Positions 8,139 through 16,066 of a stretch of 51,304 nt of DNA are shown here, one piece after another (within the stretch, counting starts at the first letter, position 1; the number at the start of each line of letters is the position of its first letter). The DNA comes from an uncultured bacterium (GTDB taxonomy: Bacteria; Spirochaetota; Spirochaetia; Sphaerochaetales; Sphaerochaetaceae), in the NCBI GenBank assembly GCA_905215015.1, contig CAJMOS010000006.1, positions 1 through 51,304 of the forward strand. Reading direction: 5' to 3'. Below the pieces are notes generated by a model. That model did not search any database, had not been told where the DNA came from, and saw only the letters and a program-made list of their open reading frames with translations. Both the position numbers and the translations under genes were made by a program.

Positions 8139-9533
8139 TCAGGCCCGTTTTTCCGGCAGGAACGTGGCGGACGAGACCCCTTGCCGGACCGGGATTGCCG
8201 GTTCCAGGCAGAAGGACAGCCTGACGGATCCGGGGGCGAGCAGCAGGGTCACGTCGCCCAGTTCCGGGCCAAGCAGCTGGACGTGCAGGCGCAGGACCTG
8301 CTGGCAGTCCAGCGCGGCGCTGCAGGCAGCCTGCCATTCGGGGTGGAAGAGGAACGGCCCGACGCGGTTCTCGCCGAGGCCGAAGGTCCCGCGGTACCTA
8401 CCGTTGACCGTCACCAGAAGCCCGTCTTCCCGCTTCGCGACGGCGATGTCCCGGATCCCCGTCTCGTTTTCCGGCAGGGTGTAGACACCCAGCCTGCACG
8501 CAGGGTCCAGGGTCCCCTGGACAACGCGGAGCTTCCGCCCGCGCTCCATGGCCCGGAGGGCGGCGAGCGCCTCGGGCTGCTCGGGCAACGGTCCGTCCCC
8601 TGCCGCGTCGACCAGATGCCAGAGGGAGTCGAAAAGCTCCTGCAGCCCCCCTTGGGCATGGTTGAGCCAAGCGGTGGTGATGATGATCATCTTCTTTTCC
8701 GGCACGAAGAGGGCGAGCTGCCCGCCCATGCCGTAGAAGCAGAAACCCTGATGGGTCGTCCTCCAGACGAAGTAGCCGTAGCCTTGCTGCAGGTCCTTCA
8801 TCCCGCCGGCGGCGTCCGGCCAGGTATCGACCTGCTTGCTCGACGCCTGTTGGAAGTAGTCGCGGTACGGGCTTTCCGGGTCGGCGAAGGCCTGGGCGAC
8901 CATGAGCAGGTCGCGCGAGGTGCACAGCAGCCCGCTTCCCCCCTGCGACACCCCCATCGGGTCCTTCAGCGTGTAGGTACCGGCGGAGAAGCCCGTCCCG
9001 GGAAGCAGCTCTTCCCGCAGGAATTCGAGCAGCTCCTTGCCCGACAGCTTCTCGACCAGGGCCCCCAGCACGTGGGTGGCGCTGGTGTCGTACAGGAAGA
9101 AGGAACCCGGCTGGTGGTCGGCGGGGGTGGTGAAGAAGCTGCCGACCCAATCGGGACTGGCGGAGTTCTTGTAGGTGGTCCGCTTGTGGCAGCTCTCCAT
9201 CCGGAGCAGGTCCCTGATGGTGGTCCGCAGCAATGCCTCGCCTGGCTGTTCAGGGAGCTTCTCCGGAAAGTAGGAGCAGATCGGGTCGTCCAGGGCAAGC
9301 TTGTGCTGGCGGGCGAGGATGCCGATGGCGATCGCCACCAGGCTCTTGGTCACCGAGTACATCCGTTGCAGGCTCTTTTCCGTGTAAGGCTTCCAGTAGC
9401 TTTCGCTGACCAGGACTCCATCGCGCATGACCAAGAGGCTGTGCATGTCCAGTCCCTTGGATTCCAGCTCCTCAAGCAAGGAGACAAGGGCTTCGCTCCT
9501 GATTCCCTGGCTTTCCGGGGTTGCGGTTTTCAT
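8139..9533 (-). CDS. Serine hydrolase, class C beta-lactamase/esterase fold
   Basis: This 464-residue protein has the penicillin-binding-protein/class C beta-lactamase fold. The active-site SxxK is S60-V-T-K63 in RMYSVTKSLVAIAIGI. The second motif, usually YxN, appears as YDT in FFLYDTSATHVLG, and YGMGGQ lies near residue 265. No signal peptide is visible, so it should be cytoplasmic, which argues for an esterase or amidase rather than antibiotic resistance. The ATG at 9533 overlaps the stop of the upstream MBL gene as ATGA, and GGAGGAG precedes it, whereas the open frame further upstream lacks family character. It is the last gene of the rhamnose operon strand; the substrate is unknown. Confidence 0.82.
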   Translation of the reverse strand: MKTATPESQGIRSEALVSLLEELESKGLDMHSLLVMRDGVLVSESYWKPYTEKSLQRMYSVTKSLVAIAIGILARQHKLALDDPICSYFPEKLPEQPGEALLRTTIRDLLRMESCHKRTTYKNSASPDWVGSFFTTPADHQPGSFFLYDTSATHVLGALVEKLSGKELLEFLREELLPGTGFSAGTYTLKDPMGVSQGGSGLLCTSRDLLMVAQAFADPESPYRDYFQQASSKQVDTWPDAAGGMKDLQQGYGYFVWRTTHQGFCFYGMGGQLALFVPEKKMIIITTAWLNHAQGGLQELFDSLWHLVDAAGDGPLPEQPEALAALRAMERGRKLRVVQGTLDPACRLGVYTLPENETGIRDIAVAKREDGLLVTVNGRYRGTFGLGENRVGPFLFHPEWQAACSAALDCQQVLRLHVQLLGPELGDVTLLLAPGSVRLSFCLEPAIPVRQGVSSATFLPEKRA

Positions 9534-10360
9534 TTGCTTCTCCTCCTTTGCGCGAGCAGCGCCTCGGTCTGGGCGATGCGTCCAGCCATCAATGCATGCC
9601 AGGTCTCGGGATTGAGATACGGATTGTAGGATTCCGTCACCCGGTCCTTCAGTTCCAGCAACGGAGCCTGGTTGGTGTGGCTGGGAAGGGTGATGTCCAC
9701 CTGCCAGGTATCCAGCTTCTTCAGTCCGGCGAGAAAGTCCTCGACCAAAGAGGGGCTCAGCCCCGCGTAGGCGAAGTAGTCGTCGCTCATCGTGTTGGAT
9801 CCCAGGCCCCCATGCATGGCGAGGCGGTAGCTTTTCCCCTGCTCCTCCACGTCGAACCAGAAAGAGGTGCACCCGGGGGTATGGCCTGGAGTGGCGACTG
9901 TATGGAAGGTGATGTCGCCCTGGGTGATGGGGCGGGCATCATCGTACAACCCGTCCGGCTCGAAGAGTCCGCAGGTGTATCCCTCGCTCAGGATCAGGTC
10001 GGGCCGCTCATGGAGAAAGTACAGGTCGGGGGCTCCCAAATAGAGCTTCGCCCCGGTAAGTTCCTTCAGCGCCCGTGCCCCGCCGATATGGTCGTTGTGG
10101 GCGTGGGAAAGCAGGATGGTCTTGATTTCGTGCGGGTCCCGGCCCAGCTTGCGGATGTTTTCCAAAAGCAGGTAGAGCGACTCGTGCATGGCCGTGTCGA
10201 TCAGGGCCAGCCCGTCACCGGTGTCGACCAGATAGCTTGCCACCCAGTCGTTTCCCGAGACATACCAGACGTGGGGAGCCATCTTGATGGGCGGCACATA
10301 GCATTCCCAAGGTCTGCGGCAGACCCGTTCCATATTGGCGACTTTCTTCATTGTCCACAT
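9530..10360 (-). CDS. Metallo-beta-lactamase-fold hydrolase
   Basis: This 276-residue MBL-fold enzyme carries the zinc motif HAHNDH at residues 86-91 (HxHxDH) within LLSHAHNDHIGG. The later metal histidine is in GHTPGCTSFW, and MHGGLG follows. Members hydrolyse lactones, thioesters or lactams. In a rhamnose operon a lactonase or a detoxifying hydrolase is possible but not shown. The ATG at 10360 has no Shine-Dalgarno; TATACT lies six bases upstream (10367-10372), a leaderless-type arrangement. An ATG at 10351 is a weaker alternative start. The gene overlaps the serine hydrolase gene downstream. Confidence 0.83.
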   Translation of the reverse strand: MWTMKKVANMERVCRRPWECYVPPIKMAPHVWYVSGNDWVASYLVDTGDGLALIDTAMHESLYLLLENIRKLGRDPHEIKTILLSHAHNDHIGGARALKELTGAKLYLGAPDLYFLHERPDLILSEGYTCGLFEPDGLYDDARPITQGDITFHTVATPGHTPGCTSFWFDVEEQGKSYRLAMHGGLGSNTMSDDYFAYAGLSPSLVEDFLAGLKKLDTWQVDITLPSHTNQAPLLELKDRVTESYNPYLNPETWHALMAGRIAQTEALLAQRRRSK

Positions 10361-10384
10361 GCGTCCAGTATAGGGAAAAACCTG

Positions 10385-10879
10385 TTATTGGAACAGGAGC
10401 CAGCATAGGGCAAGCAGCAGCGGAAGCGGGACAGGAAACTGCTTGTGTTCGGAGGTGTGGGGCAAGGAAACGCACAACCCGGTAGCCAGCACCAAGGCAG
10501 TCAAGAGCAACTGGAGCCGATAGGCCAGCGGGGTGTGGGCGGAGACCAGGGGAAAGGCCATCAGGGAAATCCCGTACAGCAGGGACTCCACCAGCTGGAA
10601 TCCCCTGTTTGGCGCTCCCCGGCTCAGAAGCGTGGCTGTCAAGGTGGCCAGGGTGGCAGCCAGGAAAGCCAGGGCGGAAGTGGTGGTGAAGGCGTAGGCG
10701 ACCAACGCGAGCAAGGCCGCCATGGCCAGCAACCTTTCTGCCTGTGGCCGCAAAGCCAGTGACACGAACGGGACGCCCAGCGCGATGAGCAACATCCATA
10801 GGGGACGATGCGCGATCAGGCTGGAGGCCCCGCCCAAGGCGAGCATCATGATCGAGTCGGCGTAGAACCTCATCAGCAT
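10385..10879 (-). CDS. Small polytopic membrane protein of unknown function
   Basis: This protein of about 164 residues is almost entirely hydrophobic. It has about five or six membrane segments, including SLIAHRPLWMLLIALGVPF and LLAMAALLALVAYAF. I recognise no family motif. It lies between rhaD and the MBL gene on the same strand. A perfect TATAAT at 10887-10892 overlaps the most upstream ATG (10888), so I prefer the ATG at 10879, seven bases past the -10 box. The operon may therefore have an internal promoter here. A role in sugar or product transport is possible but unsupported. Confidence 0.6.
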   Translation of the reverse strand: MLMRFYADSIMMLALGGASSLIAHRPLWMLLIALGVPFVSLALRPQAERLLAMAALLALVAYAFTTTSALAFLAATLATLTATLLSRGAPNRGFQLVESLLYGISLMAFPLVSAHTPLAYRLQLLLTALVLATGLCVSLPHTSEHKQFPVPLPLLLALCWLLFQ

Positions 10880-10903
10880 GGTGCCCATTATACGCTTGCT
10901 TCC

Positions 10904-11704
10904 TCAGTCCAGGAAAGCGGGATTCAGTGTCACTCCGAAGGCCTTGGCCAGCACCCGGAAATCGTCGTCAGTGATGGTGTTGACGATTCCGACGCTCTTG
11001 GCCTTCAGGTAGATTTCCGCCGCCTTCTCGATGGTGTGCATCAATCCGAACGCCTCGTCAAAGGAGTTGCCGCTGGCGAAAGCGCCGTGGTAGGACCACA
11101 CGACGGCCGGATAGAGCTTGATCAGCCTGGCGGTCGCCTCGGCGATTTCGGTACCCCCCGGCACCATCCAGGGGACGATGCCGATACCCTCCGGGAAGAC
11201 GACGGCGCATTCGGTCTCGCTCTGCCAGAGGATCCTGGTCAGCGTCCTTGCGTCCGGCCTGATCGTGTAGGTCAGGGCGGTGATGTTGGCCGGGTGGGCG
11301 TGGTAGATCACCCGGCACTTGCCGCCGGTGGCTTGGAAGCGGACGGCGTGGTTCAGAAGATGGGTCGGCAACTCGCTGGTCGGCTTGCCCCCCTCGAGTC
11401 CCCAGAGGATCCGGTAGGCTTCCCCCTTGTCATCAAGCCTGATGATGCCGAAGGAGTGCTGCGGGTCGATTTTGACGTTGCGCATGTAGCGCCCCGTTCC
11501 GGTGACCATGAAGTATTCCCCCGCCACCTCGGGAATCGGTTTGGGAAGCGGGAAGGTACGGGTTCCTTCCAGCAGCTTTCCGCACTCCGCGACATCTTCC
11601 GCGCTCATCCGGTAGGAAAGGTTGCCTCCGTTGCGCTCATGCCAGCCCTGCAGCCATCCATCATCGCACAGCCGTGCGAATCCCTCCATCGCGTGTGTCA
11701 TCAT
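10904..11704 (-). CDS. rhaD: L-rhamnulose-1-phosphate aldolase
   Basis: This zinc-dependent class II aldolase splits L-rhamnulose 1-phosphate into dihydroxyacetone phosphate and L-lactaldehyde, the last step of rhamnose breakdown. The product is 266 residues, close to the E. coli enzyme. The substrate loop ERNGGNLSYRM is at about residue 22. The metal ligands are visible as IYHAHPANI and, later, WSYHGAF. The ATG at 11704 follows GGAG and begins two bases after the rhaA stop, so the genes are coupled. The long upstream extension of the open frame overlaps rhaA and is not real. Confidence 0.95.
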   Translation of the reverse strand: MMTHAMEGFARLCDDGWLQGWHERNGGNLSYRMSAEDVAECGKLLEGTRTFPLPKPIPEVAGEYFMVTGTGRYMRNVKIDPQHSFGIIRLDDKGEAYRILWGLEGGKPTSELPTHLLNHAVRFQATGGKCRVIYHAHPANITALTYTIRPDARTLTRILWQSETECAVVFPEGIGIVPWMVPGGTEIAEATARLIKLYPAVVWSYHGAFASGNSFDEAFGLMHTIEKAAEIYLKAKSVGIVNTITDDDFRVLAKAFGVTLNPAFLD

Positions 11705-11706
11705 CT

Positions 11707-12948
11707 TTATCTCCTTTTCGCGAGCACCGTTTTCTCGTAGTCCTCGACTTTGGAGAGCCAGGAAAGGCTCCCGTCCATGCCCGCTCTGGAAAGGAATTCC
11801 TCCCAGACCGCGCCCCAGTCGAGCGTCTTCAATTCCTCCTGACAGGCAAGCAGCTGGGTGAACCGGCAGGTATCCTGCATCCTCGCCATCGCGTCGCTGG
11901 GTTCCAGAAGGGCGATCAGCAGCGCCTTCTGCATGTTGCGCGCGCCAATGATCCAAGCGGCGACTCGGTTGATCGAGGCATCGAAGAAGTCCAGCCCGAT
12001 CAGAACCCGTTCGGCCGCCTTGGCCCGGACGATCTCCTTTGCCAGCTCTTGCAATTCGTCAGTCAGCGTCACCACGTGGTCGCTGTCCCACCGCACCGGG
12101 CGGGAGACGTGCAGCGGCACATACTTGGCGTAGCAGAGCAGGGCGGAAAGCTTCTCGCTGACCATCTCGGTCGGGTGGTAGTGCCCGGTGTCCATCAGCT
12201 GGTAGACGCCGGGATGCCTGGCAGCGTAGTAGGCGTAGAACTCGTTGGAGCCCACGGTAAAGGACTCCAGCCCGATGCCGAAGGTCTTGCTCTCCACGCT
12301 GTCGATCACGTGGGGCATCTTCTCCGCGAAAATCTGGTCAAGGCTCTCTTTCAGACGGAGTCGGGGTCCCAGACGGTCTGCGGGCACGTCCTTGTACCCG
12401 TCGGGAATCCAGACGTTGCAGAGGCTGTGTCCGCCCAGCTTCTCGGCGAAGCTCTCCGCCACGCGGCGGCAACGTTTGCCGTGCTCGATCCAATACTGGC
12501 GCACATGCGCATCCGGACTGGAGAGGGTCAGGTTGTCCTTGACCATCGGGCTGGAGAAGTACGTGGGGTTGAAGTCCAGCCCCAATTGGTGCTCCTTGGC
12601 GAAATCGACCCAAACCTGGTAGTGTTCCGGCTCGATTTGGTTCCGGTCCACCGGCTCTTGGGTGACGAGATAGCTGGCGTGCAGGTTCAGCCGCCTGGAG
12701 CCGGGAATCTCCTGCAGGGCGAAGGACAGGTCCTCCATCAATTCCCCTGGGGTGCGCGCGCGGCCGGGGTAGTTGCCGGTCGTCTGGATGCCGCCTGACA
12801 GGTCGGCGCCTCCATTCTCGAACCCTCGTACGTCATCCCCCTGCCAGCAGTGCAGGCTGACAGGGATGGAAGCGAGCTGCTTGAGGGCAAGCTCGGTGTC
12901 GACACCCAGTCTCGCGTAAGTTTCTCGCGCTTCGCTATAGCGACTCAT
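11707..12948 (-). CDS. rhaA: L-rhamnose isomerase
   Basis: This cytoplasmic, metal-dependent isomerase converts L-rhamnose to L-rhamnulose. The length (413 residues) and N-terminal block PVSLHCWQGDDVRGFE match RhaA. The conserved segment MDTGHYHPTEMVSEK near residue 255 carries metal-site residues. A GGAGG site precedes the ATG at 12948, and that ATG overlaps the rhaB stop (ATGA). It is the second gene of the rhaB-rhaA-rhaD operon. Confidence 0.96.
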   Translation of the reverse strand: MSRYSEARETYARLGVDTELALKQLASIPVSLHCWQGDDVRGFENGGADLSGGIQTTGNYPGRARTPGELMEDLSFALQEIPGSRRLNLHASYLVTQEPVDRNQIEPEHYQVWVDFAKEHQLGLDFNPTYFSSPMVKDNLTLSSPDAHVRQYWIEHGKRCRRVAESFAEKLGGHSLCNVWIPDGYKDVPADRLGPRLRLKESLDQIFAEKMPHVIDSVESKTFGIGLESFTVGSNEFYAYYAARHPGVYQLMDTGHYHPTEMVSEKLSALLCYAKYVPLHVSRPVRWDSDHVVTLTDELQELAKEIVRAKAAERVLIGLDFFDASINRVAAWIIGARNMQKALLIALLEPSDAMARMQDTCRFTQLLACQEELKTLDWGAVWEEFLSRAGMDGSLSWLSKVEDYEKTVLAKRR

Positions 12949-14336
12949 TTCTGGTTCCTCCGATATGTCTTCGTGTCTATGGAATTGCGCAATATGTTCC
13001 CGGCCTCGGCCACATCCCTGATTTCCCCGCCCTCGATCATCTGGCAGAGCAGGTTCCCGTAGGCGGTCCCTTCATCAGGTCCGGCGGTCACCTCCAGGCC
13101 GGTCTCGTCAGCGGCCAGCTGGCAGAGATACTGGTCCTTCGAGCCGCCTCCGACGATGGCAAGGTGGGTGAACGTTCTTCCCGTAATCTTGGCCAGCCTG
13201 CCAATGGCCTTCCGGTAGCCGGCAGCCAGGCTGTGGTAGACGCAGCGGGAAAGCTCTCCGAGGCTCTCGGGCACCGGCTGCCTGCTCTCCTCGCATGCAG
13301 AACGTATCTGCCCGACCATGCTCTCGGGCGCCAGGAAACGCTCGTCCTCGATATCCACCACCGATGGAAATGTCCCGGATTTCCTCGCGGCTTCGGCCAA
13401 GTCGGGAAAGGAGAGCGTCTCGTCCCATTCCTTTCGGACGCGCTGCAGCATCCAGGTTCCCATCAGATTCCTCAAAAGGCGGATGGTTCCCCGGTAGCCT
13501 CCCTCGTTGGTGAAGTTTTCCCGCATCGCGTCTCCCCCCAGGAATGGGCGGTCGACCACCGTTCCCAGCAACGACCAGGTGCCGCTGGAAAGGAAGGCGC
13601 TGTCAGGCCTGAGCGGACTGCCGAGCACCGCGCTTGCCGTGTCATGGCTCGGGGCCGCGATCACGGTGCTATGCATGCCGGTCACCTTTTCCACCGCTTT
13701 GGAAAGGGGACCGTAGACGGTTCCCGGTTGGACAAGCGGCTTGAAGAGCCTGCCCGGCAGTCCAAGACGGGCGATGATGCCCATGTCCCAGTTCCGGGTC
13801 TGGGCATCGACCAGAGAGGTGGTCGTGGCGTTGGTATATTCCTGCTTCATCACCTCGGTCAGCCTCCAGGCGAGATAGTCGGGAATCATCAGCAAATGAA
13901 AGGCCTGGTCCAGTTGTTCGGGATGTTCCGCCTTCAATGCCAAGAGCTGATAGATGGTGTTGAAGGAAAGATGCTGGATTCCGCAGCGGCGGTAGAGTTC
14001 GGGCCAGGGGATGGGGCAGTCCACGTGTTCGGTACGGTGGTCCCGGTAGGCGACAGCGTCACCTACGCGCATGCCCTGCTCGTCGAGCAACACATAGTCG
14101 CAGCCCCACGTGTCGATGGCGATGGTGGAGGGGTTGATGCCCTGCCGGCGGGCTTCCCGCAGGCCCAGCAGGATTTGGTGGAAAAGTTCGTCCACATCCC
14201 AGACCAGATGGCCGTTCTTCTCGGTATACCCATTGGGGAACCGGTAGACTACCTGGCACTCGAGGCGTCCGTCCACCAGCTTCCCGCTCAGAATCTTGCC
14301 ACTTGAGGCGCCGATATCAATCGTCACATGTTCCAT
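12945..14336 (-). CDS. rhaB: L-rhamnulokinase
   Basis: This FGGY-family sugar kinase phosphorylates L-rhamnulose at position 1 using ATP. The N-terminus VTIDIGASSGKIL is the phosphate-1 loop, IDTWGCDYVLLDEQG is typical of RhaB, and THLAIVGGGSKDQYLCQ near residue 400 is the C-terminal nucleotide-binding motif. The ATG at 14336 gives the normal RhaB start; a GTG at 14369 would add 11 atypical residues. No Shine-Dalgarno is present. GATGAT lies six bases upstream with TTGTGA 17 bases before that, so the mRNA is predicted to be leaderless. It is the first gene of the operon, divergent from the AraC regulator. Confidence 0.95.
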   Translation of the reverse strand: MEHVTIDIGASSGKILSGKLVDGRLECQVVYRFPNGYTEKNGHLVWDVDELFHQILLGLREARRQGINPSTIAIDTWGCDYVLLDEQGMRVGDAVAYRDHRTEHVDCPIPWPELYRRCGIQHLSFNTIYQLLALKAEHPEQLDQAFHLLMIPDYLAWRLTEVMKQEYTNATTTSLVDAQTRNWDMGIIARLGLPGRLFKPLVQPGTVYGPLSKAVEKVTGMHSTVIAAPSHDTASAVLGSPLRPDSAFLSSGTWSLLGTVVDRPFLGGDAMRENFTNEGGYRGTIRLLRNLMGTWMLQRVRKEWDETLSFPDLAEAARKSGTFPSVVDIEDERFLAPESMVGQIRSACEESRQPVPESLGELSRCVYHSLAAGYRKAIGRLAKITGRTFTHLAIVGGGSKDQYLCQLAADETGLEVTAGPDEGTAYGNLLCQMIEGGEIRDVAEAGNILRNSIDTKTYRRNQK

Positions 14337-14342
14337 AGCTGT

Positions 14343-14371
14343 ATCATCAGCCTTGTTTCCAGGTTTCACAA
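14343..14371 (-). promoter_or_regulatory. Predicted rhaBAD promoter
   Basis: The minus strand reads TTGTGA, 17 bases, GATGAT (4/6 each), then six bases and the rhaB ATG. The weak boxes fit an activator-dependent promoter. The proximal TTTCACA repeat (14364-14370) overlaps the -35 box. Confidence 0.55.
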
Positions 14372-14387
14372 TTGCCCATATTTCACA
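14364..14387. promoter_or_regulatory. Candidate AraC-type operator: direct repeat of TTTCACA
   Basis: TTTCACA occurs at 14364-14370 and again at 14381-14387, 17 bases apart start to start, between divergent rhaB and the AraC gene. Direct half-sites with one overlapping the -35 box are typical of AraC-family activators. Confidence 0.5.
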
Positions 14388-14392
14388 GTCGA

Positions 14393-14420
14393 TTGTCTTT
14401 TCTTATGATTATGGTATGCT
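14393..14420 (+). promoter_or_regulatory. Predicted promoter of the rhamnose AraC regulator gene
   Basis: TTGTCT, 16 bases and TATGCT end exactly six bases before the GTG start at 14427. The predicted transcript starts at or next to the start codon. Confidence 0.5.
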
Positions 14421-14426
14421 ATCCGG

Positions 14427-15359
14427 GTGGATTATCAGGAATTCATTGACCAATTTTCGATTCTTACCGAAGAGGAGAAGCACTATCAGCGTCTTTTCGA
14501 GGAGGGAAGGCTGCCCCAGAGGCCGGAGCATCTCCAGGGGGATGGAAATCCGGTGACCCTTGGCGAGGAGCTGTTTTCCAGCGGTCGGGATGTGGTGGTG
14601 CGCAAGCATCCCTGCTTTCTGCCCGAGTATCCCCACGACCACGAGTTCCTGGAGATCGAGGTGGTTGCCAGAGGCGCCTGCAGCCAGGAGATATATGGCA
14701 GCCATGTCCTGATGCGCGAAGGGGACGTGTTGCTGATCGCCCCGCGTACCTACCATGCCATCGGGGTCTTCAGCCCCACCGCCGTCATCCTGAACGTGCT
14801 GGTCCGCGTCGAGGCCTTGCGGGATTCCCTTGGATTTGCCACCCGGGAGGGGGCTTTGGGGAAGTTCTTCGAGTTGCTGGACTCCCGAAGCGAAGCACCG
14901 GGGTGTGTCCTGGCGCATGACTGCGCCGATGCCTTTTTCCTTGTCGGGGAGATGGCGACGGCAGAGGGGGCGCTTTCCCGGCTGCGCCTTGCCGAGTTCT
15001 TCTATCGGTTGGGCTCCCATGGGGGTGAGACCCTTGTCTCCAGCGATGAGAAGAGCCTGCGGCTTGCCCGGCTGCTGTCCCGGATCCGCGAGAGCGGAGG
15101 CGCGGTCTCGTTGAAGGAGCTTTCCTCCGAGGTCCATATCACCCCGACCTATCTTTCCTCCCTGGTCCATCAGGAGACGGGCATGACGTTTTCCCAGATT
15201 GTCTCCCGGGAGCGGATCGCCCTTGCCTGCTCGCTCTTGAAGTCAGGCCTTGCCTGCAAGGTAGTCGCCAGCCGGCTTGGCATGCATCCGGAACGCTTTT
15301 GTCGCTTTTTCCGGTCAGTGATGGGGACGAGCCCGGGACGCTGGAAGACGTCGGTCTGA
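14427..15359 (+). CDS. AraC family transcriptional regulator, probable rhamnose activator
   Basis: This 310-residue regulator has an N-terminal cupin-like sensor region, with HPCFLPEYPHDHEFLEIEVV near residue 60. Its C-terminal double helix-turn-helix runs from about residue 215 to 308 and includes VSLKELSSEVHITPTYLSSL and VVASRLGMHPERFCRFFRSV. It starts with GTG at 14427; no ATG fits the frame and there is no Shine-Dalgarno. It is divergent from rhaB with 90 bases between them, so control of the rhaBAD operon and of itself is likely. The inducer would be rhamnose or a rhamnoside, by context. Confidence 0.9.
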   Translation: MDYQEFIDQFSILTEEEKHYQRLFEEGRLPQRPEHLQGDGNPVTLGEELFSSGRDVVVRKHPCFLPEYPHDHEFLEIEVVARGACSQEIYGSHVLMREGDVLLIAPRTYHAIGVFSPTAVILNVLVRVEALRDSLGFATREGALGKFFELLDSRSEAPGCVLAHDCADAFFLVGEMATAEGALSRLRLAEFFYRLGSHGGETLVSSDEKSLRLARLLSRIRESGGAVSLKELSSEVHITPTYLSSLVHQETGMTFSQIVSRERIALACSLLKSGLACKVVASRLGMHPERFCRFFRSVMGTSPGRWKTSV

Positions 15360-15386
15360 TTTTCGTGTATGCTGGGGGAGAGGTGC

Positions 15387-16061
15387 ATGATGACTATTAC
15401 CTACCTGGAGAACTACGGCTACCTGATCGAGGCGGTGAACTGCACGATCCTGCTGGATTATGTGAAGGGAAAACTTCCCGACATGCGCACGGACAAGCCC
15501 ATTTACGTGCTTGCCTCCAGTCGTGACCCGAACCACTACAACGAGCGGATTTTCCGCTTGTATGACCAGTACGACGACGTCTACTATTTCCTTTCCTCGG
15601 ATATCGAGGGGGGTAATCGTATTCCCAAGCAGCGGCAGAAGCTCGTGACCTTCATCCACCCGGACGAGGATTTCATCCTTGCCCGTTTCCACCTGCACGC
15701 CATGCCGACCGGCGCTCTGGGGGTCGCCTTTTCGTTCGATGTCAGCACCTTCAGCGTGCTCCACGCCGGTTCCTTGGCGGACGCCTTCGATCCGACCGAT
15801 GATGGCAAGCATACCCACCGGCAGTTCATGAAGGCGCTGGAGAAGCTGGAACAGGACTACGATATCGCCTTCCTTCCGGCCAATCCCGCCTTGGGCGCCC
15901 ACATGGCTACCAGCGCACGCGAGATTGTCGACGGCCGGCGGATCGGGAAGATTTTCCCGATGGGGTTCCAGAATGATTGGGCGGTTCCCGGACAGTTCTC
16001 CGAAGCCTTGGGAAGGGAGGTGGAGCTGGTCCACAAGCGCGGGCAGGTCTGGGAAGTCTGA
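15387..16061 (+). CDS. Degenerate metallo-beta-lactamase-fold protein
   Basis: This 224-residue protein looks like the YkfA/UlaG-type branch of the MBL fold: the N-terminus TYLENYGYLIEAVNCTILLD and the segment FSVLHAGSLADAFDP are in the right order. The expected zinc motif HxHxDH is replaced by SSRDPNHYNERIF, so most metal ligands of that loop are missing. The enzyme may be inactive, bind one metal, or have changed function. The ATG at 15387 is preceded by GGGGGAG seven bases upstream, which decides against the open frame start at 15369. It follows the AraC gene by 27 bases and may be co-transcribed with it. Confidence 0.7.
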   Translation: MMTITYLENYGYLIEAVNCTILLDYVKGKLPDMRTDKPIYVLASSRDPNHYNERIFRLYDQYDDVYYFLSSDIEGGNRIPKQRQKLVTFIHPDEDFILARFHLHAMPTGALGVAFSFDVSTFSVLHAGSLADAFDPTDDGKHTHRQFMKALEKLEQDYDIAFLPANPALGAHMATSAREIVDGRRIGKIFPMGFQNDWAVPGQFSEALGREVELVHKRGQVWEV

Positions 16062-16066
16062 TTCCG

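Noticed and set aside
6305..9629. Very long plus-strand open frames opposite the binding protein and serine hydrolase
   Set aside because: They mirror real genes with signal peptide, motifs and ribosome sites on the minus strand, and have no starts with ribosome sites.
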